Source: Yponomeuta sedellus (lineage: Eukaryota; Arthropoda; Insecta; Lepidoptera; Yponomeutidae). From it: DNA of 64,000 nt. How positions within the stretch are numbered: position 1 is the first letter of the stretch; every line of letters starts with the position of its first letter. The notes under the pieces are model-generated. The model saw only the letters and a list, made by a program, of their open reading frames with translations. It was not told where the DNA came from and searched no databases. This document shows, piece by piece, positions 10,441-21,324 of the stretch. A program made the translations under genes and the position numbers. The stretch spans positions 8,289,975 to 8,353,974 of the forward strand of contig OW203731.1 in assembly GCA_934045075.1 (NCBI GenBank), given 5' to 3'.

Positions 10441-12419
10441 CGCCTAGGCCACGAGCGCTTCTGTTTAATTTATCCGGGCTTAATAATATATTTGAATAAT
10501 AAAAATTATACATTTGAATGCTATGCTTATTATAAACTACAAAATAGAGGCAAATAGCAGCTTTTGTCCTGCTCATATAATCTATTGAAAAACTTTGTGT
10601 GTACTCTATGGCCTAAACTATAATCATAATCTTAGGTGGATGTAAGCCGTGCCTTGATAGGAGCAAGGCCGCCCCCACTGCGCCGTTATCAGCCGGTATC
10701 AACAATGTTGTATTAAACTGTTGGATTAAGTAATTCGGAAACATGCATCGCTACCGCTATACGAGGGCGATCTTGCGACCGTGGCCATTATTATTTCCAC
10801 TAGCACTAGCCGGCGTTTGAGTTATCTCTACCGCGCTAGGGAAAACCGTACAGTTGTTGTTATTATTAACATAGCAATATTTTTTTACCAATACATGTGT
10901 ACCTTAAGTAAACTGTAATAGGTACCTATAAAACGATCAGATCAGTACTCACTGCAGTTTCACTATCCTGGCAGTCAATAGAATATTAAGTAGGTACCTA
11001 ATGGTGCCCAGCTAGGGCTTGGAATTCGAGTATGGAATCATTCGTCTTTTTTTAATATTCGCCTGTTTATTACAGTTGTTGGAATAGTTATTCGAATATT
11101 TTAGATTTTGGTACAAGATTTTTTTATACTATTTTTATTTTTAATGCACTAACCCGTGCTAAGGAACAAATTTAAAAAAAAATATTTAGCCTCTAAATAG
11201 GTTTTTAAGATTTTTTTTAATAATTTTGGGTTTTCTAATTATTTTCAACGATACCGCCAGCGGTTTGGTCAAAATTAAGGAGTCTCGCCAACAAACTTGT
11301 CAATGTACTTACTTTCTGATTCCGTTTATTAATGTCCTGATACTTTTACACTTACATTAACAAATGCTGCAGTGGGCTTTTTTCGTCAAATTCAAGTAAA
11401 ATTTTTGAGTATTTTTATTGATCAACAAATAAAAAATTAACAGTTAATTTTTTTTACAATTTTTTGGTTTTTAGATTCTGATCTTAGGAGGAAATTTTCA
11501 AATAATTGAATAATTACTACTATTCAAAAGTATACTACTATTCATGTAGTAGTACTATTCGAAATTTTTTTATTTCATTTATAAGGGACACAAACTGTAT
11601 AAATTTTACGAAATGTCCGAATAATAAAAATGGGCGAATATTACAAGCCCTGATCACAGCAAGGGCTATTGCTACGTAGTTAGGCCATAGCTAACAAGTT
11701 ATAGCTACATATAGGTAACTTTCACATGGGAGGAGTCCAAGAACCCAAAATTTACAAAGATAAGTACTAATTTTTCCGTGATTTCACTGACCACCTCGCC
11801 CATCTATTCTTTCGTTGCTATGATATGATAACCAAGCGCAAAGATGCGTTTTCTTTCTAAAGATATCTTCCTTGAATGGAGTTATACTGCAGCTAATTTG
11901 GTCACATTATGGCTTGTCCAATGCCGAAACAATACGATAAAAGATCTTTTTATATTGGTCTTATCTTTTTTATAGCTGATCTATTATTAGACGATAAAAA
12001 ATAATATTTTTTTGTAGACATAGTAATTACGAACTTTAATTTCAAATTCGACTTTTCTACGAAAGCCTGTGGGCCGTGATGTTCTTCAAATTGCTCTGGT
12101 GATGTTATGTAATTTAAAACAAACATGTAAGGTTGGGGCGCGATTCGGGGAAAATAGATTAATTAAAAGTTCTAGATACGATAGTAGAGAATAGGGGAAC
12201 TATATAATATTTTGTTATTTATAAAAACACAATTCCTTAAAACATTTTTTTATATAAGATATAAGAAATGGGCTTACTCTTGACCTCTATCTGGCCCGAG
12301 GATTAAGATGAGGTCTAGGATGGACCGAGTTTGCCCAGAAGAAGCCTGTTTACACACATTCTTGAAATGAAGTTTAAATAGGCTGTCGTATAGACTTTAG
12401 GACTATTTAAACTGCATTA
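10441..12419. other. gene-free AT-rich region
   Basis: No gene seen. Contains a folded SINE-A end fragment at about 11125-11210 and an imperfect TACTACTATTC repeat with partial palindrome at about 11512-11565. The rest is unassigned. Confidence 0.4.
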
Positions 12420-12785
12420 ATGAGATGATTTATACAGCGTCGTGGTATCTTCACTCACACTAGATGGGTGAAGGGACCACTCCGACGCTGTAGTGCCTGG
12501 GTCATGGTTTTATAGATGGTGTAGGCTTGCCCAGCACCTATACCATCCTGACAGCTTAGTCGGCCTAGCCCACAGGAAAGACTAGTCAATACGTGCGGAG
12601 CCAACCAAGCCGCGGGTTTCCTCACGATGTTTTCCTTCACCGTTAGCGTGTGGTATTGCGACTGCAAATTCGCAAATGTACGTAACTTTGAAATTAAACA
12701 AAGTCATTGGTACATGCCCGCACTCGGGATCGAACCTGGGGCTCTCGCTTGCCAGTCTATGGTTCTACCCACTGAGCTATCACCG
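12420..12785 (-). mobile_element. SINE-C, full copy
   Basis: Minus-strand tRNA-like head (GATAGCTCAGTGGGTAGAAC as A box, AGGTTCGATCCCGAG as B box) followed by a body with GCCTAGCCCACAGG and a tail AATGAGATGATTTATAC. Matching copy at 58325-58707. Confidence 0.8.
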
Positions 12786-12911
12786 CTAAACTGCATTAGT
12801 CTTTTTATAAATAACATTGTGATACTTCTCACAATTAATAATGTAGGTATATGATTTTATGTAAATAAGAGTTGCCGTGGGAGGAAGTGGATGAAGTAGT
12901 TTTAATATAGT

Positions 12912-14396
12912 TGTAGGGAAATTTCCCGCCAGGCAGATCGTATGCCTGGGGACGGCCGGTCCAACTAATATTAGTCGGACGTTATAATTATGGTATGTCA
13001 TTGAAACGGTGTCCTGCCTTTTCGCAGAAAATTGTTACGCTGATTATCACTTGCCAACCAACGTTTCACCTATTATTTACGTTGAGAACAAACGATTTAC
13101 AAATTTTTGTATCGCAATGTTTCATTTGGTAGGATTATTGTTAAGCTGATTATTATAATGACACAAAACGTTTTGGGAATTTATTATTTGTCAAGTCTTT
13201 TACTAGGCAAACAACTATTAGATGAATAAAGTTTCGTCAGTGTAAGTTCCCTTTTCATACATTGATTTTATGATAAAAAAAAATTATTTGCATTTTTAAT
13301 TTAAGAAAATATTACTGGGAATGGTAATATTACTGGCTAGAGGGGTGGCCGACGAGACTCAATCTGCGACAAAAATATAGGTGCGACGAAGCGCGTAGCG
13401 TAGCGGAGCGCGAAGGAGCGTGTAAGGTTGAACATGTAAGACCGAAGGTTCTCTGCCTTATTGCAGAAAAAATTTTGGCCGACCGAATGAATATTACGCG
13501 TAAAATATACGCTACTTAAATAAACGCTACGCTAGTTGGCATTTTGAAAGATTTCATTATAAAAAGCAAACCAAACAAACAGTTGGCAACTACGAGGTTG
13601 GGAAATCAAAAAAATATATAAGTATAGTTGGCAAATGATTATTCCGCAAAATAATATTATTTGAAACGTTAGTTGCCAAATGATAATCGGCCGAAAATGT
13701 TTCTGCAAAAAGGCAGAGAACCCATTGAAACACTTTGATTGGGCGTTGGAGTTTGTAGAGCGCGCGCAGAGTTGACATGTGCTCGCCACATCACTCCCCT
13801 TCAAGACCGTAGCTACGCATAGCTAGGTCTGATAGGAATCGAAGTCTGTTCTCTAAAGCCTGCAAGTGCCAGGTGACGCTTAGTCAGTGAGTCGACTAGC
13901 GGTTGAGGGTGTTCGGCGGCTAACAGTCACTTCACCGGCGACAGTACCATGGAGACCGCGCATGTGGTAGGAACCGGTGAAGGCTGCTGTACCACTGGCA
14001 ACGTGTGCTGTTGCTGTGTGGCTGCCGTGAGGAGGGGTAGGGGGAAGATCACCATCAGTCCCAGTAGTCGGTGCGTTGACTGTAGTGGAACTGATGAAGT
14101 GAGAGGGAAGAATGCTGGCCTTGCTCTGAGACTAATGTATGTGGAGTGCTGCGAGAGCGAAGGAAGGTTGACAATGTTCTGTCAGGGGTCACAACTATAG
14201 GGAAGAGCGGGTGATCGTGCTCCTCCACTATAAAGGGAAATTTCCCGCCAGGCAGATCGTATGCCTGGGGACGGCCGGTCCAACTAATATTAGTCGGACG
14301 TTATATTTATGGTATGTCATTGAAACACTTTGATTGGGCGATGCAGGAATGTTGGAGTTTGTAGTGCGCGCGCAGAGTTGACATGTGCTCGCCACA
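12912..14396 (+). mobile_element. short LTR (TRIM-like) element with nested TIR transposon
   Basis: Two direct repeats: 12912-13007 plus 13732-13790, and about 14230-14396. The repeat begins TGTAGGGAAATTTCCCGCC and ends CTCGCCACA. The whole is flanked by TAGT at 12908-12911 and 14397-14400. This is the layout of a non-autonomous LTR element: LTRs of about 160 bp, internal region of about 440 bp without retroviral-type genes. The 3' LTR start is slightly diverged, and a primer-binding site is not obvious. The 5' LTR is split by the element at 13008-13723. Confidence 0.6.
13008..13723. mobile_element. non-autonomous TIR transposon with 8-bp TSD
   Basis: ATTGAAAC lies at 13000-13007 and again at 13724-13731. 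The sister LTR at about 14320 has a single ATTGAAAC, the empty site. Ends are imperfect inverted repeats (left GGTGTCCTGCCTTTTCGCAG; right, reversed, GGGTTCTCTGCCTTTTTGCAG). A second copy of the right-type terminus inside at about 13447 suggests a nested or rearranged copy. The 8-bp duplication fits hAT, P or Merlin; the GG... ends favour none firmly. It has no transposase. Confidence 0.7.
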
Positions 14397-14400
14397 TAGT

Positions 14401-14902
14401 CAACAGGAAAGTCCCGTGATCTAATCGAATTGAAAGTTGTCCGTGACTAATGTTACTGATTACGATGTTGAGCGTGTTAAGACTTGTTATACGGATTACT
14501 AGGAATAAATATAAATAATCTGCCTTACGTTAGAGTTTACCAATACAAATTTAGGAACAACAAAATAATTCATGAATTTTTTTTGAAAGATATTTATTTA
14601 ATCGTGTTTGTGTTGTGTGCAAGTTAGTAAATAAGTTATTATTGATTGTACAGCCATTTGCACAAGCCCGTAAATCTAGTTTTAAAACAATTTAAACTGG
14701 ATCTCCCATACAAAAACTATCAAAATTGTACTAAATGTAGATTAAGGGAACTGCGCAAACGGCCCTTATCGTTAACCAAACCGAGTCTCTATAATATTGT
14801 CCGTATGCGTTACAATGGAATTTAAAAACTATTAATGATATTTTAGTGTCCAGTCTCATAAAAAAGGGACATAAATCTACATAAACTATACAAAACTATA
14901 GT
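14401..14902. other. unassigned AT-rich sequence
   Basis: Nothing recognisable in this 500-bp stretch. Confidence 0.4.
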
Positions 14903-15220
14903 ATTATACTATTTTTATTTTCAATGCACTAACCCGTGCTAAGGACAATTTTAAAAACCTATTTAGAGGCTAAAAATTCCACCCATGCCGGGATTCGAAC
15001 CCGCGACCTCTGGCTATCCGTGCCAGCGCTCTTTCCAACTGAGCCAATGGGCGACTCACCGGCATCAGTGAAATTTCGAACCTCTTTACACTATCCTCTG
15101 TATTACGTACAGGCAGCGACATCTGGATTAAGTAAATTGCATCACTTACAGCCCCGACTACCTACTTTGCAGTTAGGTTTTTACATCGGAATGATATCAC
15201 TGTACCCACATGATTATACT
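14903..15220 (-). mobile_element. SINE-A copy 1 of a tandem pair
   Basis: On the minus strand: a leader with GCAAAGTAGGTAGTCGGGG and GTACGTAATACAGAG, a tRNA-like segment (GGCTCAGTTGGAAAGAGC; GGTTCGAATCCCGG), then GCCTCTAAATAGGTTTTT and TTAGCACGGGTTAGTGCATT. It is directly followed by a second partial copy. Confidence 0.75.
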
Positions 15221-15372
15221 ATTTTAATTTTTAATGCACTAACCCGTGCTAAGGACAATTTTAAAAACCTATTTAGAGGCAAAAAAAATCCACCCATGCC
15301 GGGATTCGAACCCGCGACCTCTGGCTTTCCGTGCCAGCGCTCTTTCCAACTGAGCCAATCTCAATTTAAGCC
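15221..15372 (-). mobile_element. SINE-A copy 2, truncated
   Basis: Head-to-tail with the previous copy, sharing the CACTAACCCGTGCTAAGG block and tRNA-like segment. It stops just upstream of the tRNA-like part. Confidence 0.7.
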
Positions 15373-16427
15373 TCAAACCCAAACTCAAAGCTATTTCCGT
15401 ACCAATCCGAGTAGGTAACCTTTTTTAGGACTGTGTCGCTGGTCATCATCAAGTAATATGGGGCAATTTATTACACAACACCAAGCAACAGAATCGACTG
15501 GTTAGAGCACGACCGTTCAGGGGGTATTTTCGTCCACGATGCATCCGAATTCCGCACGCGATATGCGATCCCGAAATGATGTCGAAACTAAGAGAGTTCA
15601 CGATTGTCGAATCCAGTAAGTAAGCAATAAGTGAACCAACTTCTTCTTCTTCATCTTCAGGCTATATTATGTAGTCCACTGCTGAACACAGCCCTCCTCT
15701 AATGAGTGAACCAACTACCTATATTAAAACCAGTTTATTAAGAGTCAGATAGATATAGATATTCGTTTATTGTTGCCAAAAATTATGAATATACAATTTA
15801 AAAGCACACGCATGCTTAGTAAAAAGAAAAGCAGATAAACAAAGGGATGCAGGCCCAACATGTGCTGCGCATAATGCTTGGTGGCATTATAACATCGCTG
15901 ATTTTCTGTCTGCTCCCATTTCACAAAAAGGCAAGGCACAAAGAAGAACTCTACACATAGGCACACTCACAAACACGCTCGAGTCCATATTTTTCTTGCA
16001 AAATAGCTGTTTGAGCCCAGCATGTAAAGGTTTGTTTCTGCAATAGATTAAAATTACTTTAGCACACTGTTTAAACAGCCTCTGAGGAGTGATTTAAGGA
16101 ATCGTGTTTCTATAAATTAAAGGGTTTTAAAGATGTATAGACATAATCGCAAACGTATATTTTATTATTAATACTTTTATTGCTCATAAATTTTAATAAT
16201 AAAATCGTACAATGCAGCGAACTTAATGTCATAAGCATTTTTTACCAGTCAACCGCAGGAAGTAGACGAGAAAGATGACGAGTTATACTCGTAGTGATCA
16301 CAATGGGATTGGAAACACAATCTCTCCTTTTATGTATGTAGCAAGGATGATTTAACAAGCGTAGCCAGGATTTGGTCCGGCTAATAAGGAAAAACTGACG
16401 ACGCGACGTGCAAGCTACATAAAATAT
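15373..16427. other. unassigned, one LINE-tail scrap
   Basis: A fragment GTAGTCCACTGCTGAACA after a CTT-rich run (about 15640-15705) belongs to repeat R2. The rest is unassigned. Confidence 0.4.
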
Positions 16428-16429
16428 TA

Positions 16430-17190
16430 GGGGTTAAAGTATGAAATTGCCGTTTTATTGCAATAGGTTCTTTGAATTGACATAGAATGTTCATGGTTTG
16501 AGGTTTTCGAATGAAATTTTTTTCAAATGGTTTCTACGATGTTCTTTTTTTAAAAAATGTGAAACATTTGAATATCGACTTTCAATTGTTATTGTTATTC
16601 AATTTAGACAAGAAAGATGGATACGCGTTTCTTTCTGCCGATCAGTCAAATCATGAGGCACCCATTTTTCGTATTTTTTTATTTTATTGATTTGACGTAA
16701 GTGAGTCAATATTGTGGGTAAGGTAACGTTAAACCATGCCGCTAATTCCTGGGTAGTTTGACTAGGATCGGCTTCCACTATCTCTCTTAATTCATCGTTA
16801 TTCACCTGTGTGGGAGGTCTTCCTCGAGGCTCGTTCATTAAGTCGAAATTTCCATCACGAAAGCGTTTAAACCAAAATCGCACGGTGCGTTCATTAGTAG
16901 ACCCCTCTCCAAACGCAGCATTGATATTGCGGGCTGTTTCTGCCGCGTTAGTTCCGCGTCGGAACTCGTATTCAAAAATCACTCGAATTTTCGCAGTATC
17001 CATCTTTCTTGTCTAAATTGAATAACAAAAACAATTGAAAGTCGATATTCAAATGTTTCACATTTTTTAAAAAAAGAACATCGTAGAAACCATTTGAAAA
17101 AAATTTCATTCGAAAACCTCAAACCATGAACATTCTATGTCAATTCAAAGAACCTATTGCAATAAAACGGCAATTTCATACTTTAACCCC
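16430..17190 (-). mobile_element. fold-back mariner derivative
   Basis: 761 bp flanked by TA (16428-16429, 17191-17192). The outermost 194 bp on each side (16430-16623 and 16997-17190) are near-perfect inverted copies of each other, starting GGGGTTAAAGTATGAAATTG. Both arms contain the mariner 5' untranslated region plus the first seven bases of the transposase ORF. The element therefore carries the 5' end twice, once inverted at the place of its own 3' end. Confidence 0.85.
16599..17003 (-). pseudogene. mariner transposase N-terminal fragment (134 codons)
   Basis: ATG at 17003. The product has two helix-turn-helix-like segments typical of mariner N termini: TARNINAAFGEGSTNERTV...WFKRFRDGNF, then the GRPPTQVNNDELREIVEADP block. 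About 126 residues are genuine. The last eight (IHLSCLN region) come from reading into the inverted 5' copy. All three catalytic acidic residues of the DDE domain are missing, so no active transposase can be made. It could at most give a DNA-binding fragment. Confidence 0.85.
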
Positions 17191-17192
17191 TA

Positions 17193-18326
17193 TTATTTTG
17201 TTGAACCGAGGCAAGGCTAGACTGAAAAAGGGAATATTTTGCGTAATGCTGCACGAAAAATACGAGCACCTGTACGCATTACGTACCTGGTACGCACCCA
17301 GGTACGTAACCAAATATTAATTTGGTTCCCGTTTTGGGAACCAAATTAACTTTGGTTCCCAAATAGTTTTCTTTTTGGTCATATCACACAAGGTTATTGA
17401 AACCGTAGGTAAAACAAAGTAGATCTCAATATCGAAATAAAATCTTAGATATTACCCTGACCTCCATCAAACGAAGTCGCGATCAAAGACTTGTGTGAAC
17501 TAAATAATAAAAATGTGCGGTAATAATACACATAACGCAGTGGTAGGTTGACCATGTTTGCCACGATCCTAATCGCGTCGTCACCATTCATTAGTACACT
17601 AAAAATCTGTTAGCTACTGTACTGTGTACTGTACAGCTTTCAGTTGAATAAAGTGCTAACGAAAAAACAACTCACAGCTGTTACCAGCACAAATTAGCGC
17701 GTTAGTATACGAGAAAACGGGTGTAAGTATCCACGCAGACTATAGTGATAAGGATTGATTGATTGAGAACAATTTATTGTAGGTACGTGGAATGGAATTT
17801 ACACTAGTATTTCTAAACCTAAGACTGCGGCCTTATCACTAAAAGTGATCTAAAGATGGCAAACAAAACAATAAACATAATATAATTTTAACCGACTTTA
17901 GTATCAATCAAATTCCTTAATATTCAATTTGTTCCAGGCTGGATGGACCGTTGTATTTTTGTTTACGACTGAGGGAATGTGGTGGAGTGACTCATCCATA
18001 AAATTACACTCGCGCATAACGTATGGACGGCGGCGTATTTCGCAAAATGACTGCTTTCTGGTCCAATTATGCTCTATATAAAATAACCATAATACTGCCG
18101 AGTTCTTGACACAATCTTATTTCTAGATCAAAGTATGTAAGCATCTACGAAAGTTATTATTTTCGTATGTTACAAAAGTGTTCGCATAAAAAGTATATTA
18201 TTTATATTTATAATGCCACAGGCATGTATAATAATCCTTAGGCGTTTGCCCGATCCAGCAAATTAGTATACAATAAGAAGCTCATTTATAAAATATCACG
18301 ATAATGTTTTCTTTTTGGTGACGGCT
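17193..18326. other. intergenic, LINE-tail fragment
   Basis: Contains an antisense L3 LINE tail at about 17755-17860 (GCGGCCTTATCACTAAAAGT). A run near 17270-17360 repeats GTACGCAC/GTACCTGG and TTTGGTTCCC. No gene recognised. Confidence 0.45.
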
Positions 18327-18334
18327 GTCTTCGA

Positions 18335-18958
18335 CATAGCTGGGCATTAACTCGTTAATCCGTTAATCGTTAATTAACGAAGTTAACATTTTGATTAGCG
18401 GATTAACTTTTAAGTTAACTTTAAAAAAAATTAACGGACATGCTAACTTCCGTTAATTATGCAGAAGTCCGTTAATCGTTAATCCAATGCCTACTATTTA
18501 CCGCACGACTCCGCTCAAAAATCTATTTGTTAAATACAATACTGCTATACCCTCAAGCGCTGCAGTAGAACGTCTGTTTTCCACGGGTAAAGACATTTTA
18601 ACACAAAAACGAGCCTCGCTTTCGGACGAGAACTTCAACATGTTAATGTTTATGAAGGGGAATATATGCACCTTATGTCCGACGATTAAATTACACATTT
18701 ATTTGAATTATACAAGTATTTTGTTTCGTTCCTAACCTGTTATCTTCCAGAACCTAAACCAACCAACAGGTTTTATAAGTTCACTAACGCAACGATATAA
18801 AAATGCAATTTTACACATAGTTAACGGATTAACAATTAACTTTAACTTGCGTTAATTCTTCCGAAATGTAACGCTTTAACGTTTAACGAAGCTAACTTTT
18901 TTTGTAGCGGATTAACTTTTAACGAAGTTAACTATTTTATTAACGGTGCCCAGCTCTG
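18335..18958 (+). mobile_element. internally deleted hAT transposon
   Basis: Flanked by 8-bp duplications GTCTTCGA (18327-18334 and 18959-18966). Terminal inverted repeats read CATAGCTGGGCA on the left and, reversed, CAGAGCTGGGCA on the right. The subterminal zones are filled with GTTAAC/CGTTAA motifs. It encloses a fragment of transposase. Confidence 0.85.
18487..18735 (+). pseudogene. hAT transposase C-terminal dimerisation fragment
   Basis: The translation contains IPSSAAVERLFSTGKDIL and RASLSDENFNMLMFMKGN, the hallmark C-terminal block of hAT transposases. The catalytic core is absent; the ORF begins at the internal deletion junction. The tail after MKGN is noncoding sequence read through. 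Confidence 0.85.
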
Positions 18959-19009
18959 GTCTTCGATAGATGGCAGACGTTTAGCCAAGTCAGAGACCTT
19001 AGGGCGGCT

Positions 19010-19165
19010 TGAAAAGAAACTTAGGGAGACTTCTGACAGTAAAAACAGGCACTAGTCTTGCAGGCCTCCACCAATCCGGACTTGGCCCCCGTGGTGGAAT
19101 TTGGTCTATACCTTCCTCAGGCAAGAAACCCGTGCCCCTCAGTGGGGACATAATGGGTTGATGAT
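19010..19165 (-). mobile_element. R1 repeat, partial
   Basis: Minus-strand copy with CCGGACTTGGCCCCCGTGG and CAGTGGGGACATAATGGG (as on plus), ending in a TGATGATG run. Confidence 0.65.
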
Positions 19166-19209
19166 GAATAAAAGTAGAGTTAACATACAAAACAATCGAA
19201 ATCATTGTT

Positions 19210-19545
19210 AACATACAAATCGAGGCGCTAGCGGCCTAGGCGAACCGAGCGATTGGAATCAATCACTTGGTTAAGCAAGAACAGGTGCGTCAGGTACAGG
19301 ATGGGTGAGCGTCCCGTGACTACCGCTAGTCGCATTTTTCCGAGCGCTTCCGTGCTTCGCAAGGCACGTTAAGCCGTTGGTGCCGGCTGTCATATAATGG
19401 CAGTCGTTAAGCCTTTATATGACGTGTCTTACAATCCTTCACCAACCCGGACTTGGCCCCCGTGGTGGAGTATGGCCTAACCTTCTTGCGATGCAGGTAG
19501 AGACCCGTGCACCAGCAGTGGGGACATACAAAGGTTGATAACGAT
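19210..19545 (-). mobile_element. R1 repeat, near-complete
   Basis: Minus-strand copy from TTGGAATCAATCACTTGG to CAGCAGTGGGGACATAC. It is directly beside another R1 piece. Confidence 0.7.
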
Positions 19546-19844
19546 AACGTTTTTGTTAGACCTTTACGCATAGATATTTTGGTTTTCTTTTTCATTATAC
19601 TCGTATATGTCAGCCACGGAGCACCGCCATAATATGTGTTCGTAGCATATCCATATAATAATCCATATGCCACAGGAAACATGATAAGACAGATTGCAAG
19701 AGAAAAGGAAGCATAAAAAATAATTATGGGTCAACCCGACAGGAACAAATACACGTACTGTAGAATTAACTATTATTTACAGTTCAAGAGATAAGTAAAT
19801 AACCTTTATGAATCAAATTAACATAAGTTGTAATATATTCGTCG

Positions 19845-20085
19845 TCAGCCTATACTAGTCCACTGCTGGACATAGCCCTCCCCTAAAGAGCGCCACGTTG
19901 TGCTATCATAGGGGGTAATGCCCATAATCCCCACGCTGGGCATGTGGGTTGGGGATTGCAGTTCGGTGGAATTGTACTGCAGGGGGCGCTGCTGCCCACC
20001 CCCGGTTTGTGTCCCTTAGTCGCCTTTTACGAAACTCGCGGGAATAATTGGGTTGGTGCTATTCTCTAGGCCGACACAACACAGC
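19845..20085 (+). mobile_element. R2 repeat (LINE 3' end with CGT-rich lead)
   Basis: GTCCACTGCTGGACATAGCC, AAGAGCGCCACGTTGTGC and CCCACGCTGGGCATGTGGG. This is the widespread lepidopteran repeat that accompanies trinucleotide microsatellites and is usually attributed to RTE-like LINE 3' ends (recollection, not checked). Other pieces at 15640, 26612, 27020, 45861 and 52950. Confidence 0.6.
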
Positions 20086-20206
20086 ACGTTGTAATATAAG
20101 AAAGAATATTTATTACTGCACACATAGAAACAAAGTTCCTTTTGGTAATCAACCCTAATAAATTATACTTTAAAAAGTTTCCTCGTTTACCTCGTAATAT
20201 TAATAA

Positions 20207-20753
20207 CTAGCTGACCCAGCGAACTTCATCCGCCTACCATCGATTCTTTATTTTTTTCTCTCCGTAAGAACCATCCTCGTACTTCAAGGAATATTGTAAA
20301 AAAAGAATTAGTAAAATAGGTTCAGCTGCTCCCGAGATTTGCGTTCACAAACACATTCAGCGATTCATTTTGATATTATAGATAACTAGCTGACCCAGCG
20401 AACTTCGTACCGCCTAACAGTGGAATCTTTAATTTTTCTATTTTCTCTCCGTAAGAACCATCCTTGTACTTCAAGGAATATTCTAAAAAAAGAATCAGTG
20501 AAATCGGTTTAGCTGATATCGAGATTTGCGCTTACCAACACATTCAGCGATTCATTTTTATATTATAGACTTGCTGACCCAGCGAACTTCGTACCGCCTA
20601 ACAGGCGATTCTTTAATTTTTTATTTTTCTCTTCGTAAGAACCATCCTCGTACTTCAAGGAATATTCTAATAAAAGAATTAAATAAATCGGTTCAGCTGC
20701 TCTCGAGATTTGCGCTTACCAACAGATTCAGCGATTCATTTTTATATTATAGA
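20207..20753 (-). mobile_element. three Lep1 mini-Helitrons head-to-tail
   Basis: Copies at 20207-20382, 20386-20569 and 20570-20753, all antisense, each with GCTGACCCAGCGAACTTC and CAACACATTCAGCGATTC (the last has one change). The first two keep CTAG ends; the third has CTTG. Only 0-3 bp separate them. Confidence 0.85.
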
Positions 20754-21322
20754 TAAAAAAAAAATATCCGAACAATTTGACAACCGTAAAGAAGTTATAT
20801 CCCATATCACCAACGTTTACTCAAGAACACCAATTAATTCGTAGCACCAACCAAGTATACCAACAACTACAGATATTTGATCATAGCTTGATAGCCACTC
20901 TGCGGGAATGTTATAGGTACTGAGAGTTACTGATTCTTTGGCGCTGATGCATGATGCTGGAAATAAATATGTATGCATGAGTCAAGCGATTGAGGTAAAG
21001 AACCCTCGGGTCAATCATATTGTAAGCACATTTACACACATGCGTTGATTTACTCATACTCCGAAAAATATAATAAACTTCAGCAGGATGCCAACATATT
21101 TTTTTAAAATAAGTGCGGTTGAAGACAGTACATTGAAAACACGTATGGGTGTTTCTTAGACCGCTGTGATTAATAAAGCAAATAAGTGTACGAATATATT
21201 ATTTTGTCTTAACCTCATGATTATTGTCAACGCTTTGTTTACAAACTGGGAATTTGCATGTAAAGACGATTTTATTTTGAATACAATAACAGTACCAATG
21301 AATAAATAAAGAAATAGAAACA
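20754..21322. other. unassigned AT-rich sequence
   Basis: No gene or repeat recognised. Confidence 0.4.
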
Positions 21323-21324
21323 TA

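Noticed and set aside
13949..14200. 83-codon Cys-rich ORF within the TRIM-like element
   Set aside because: No family motif; short ORF in a non-autonomous element's interior is most likely chance.
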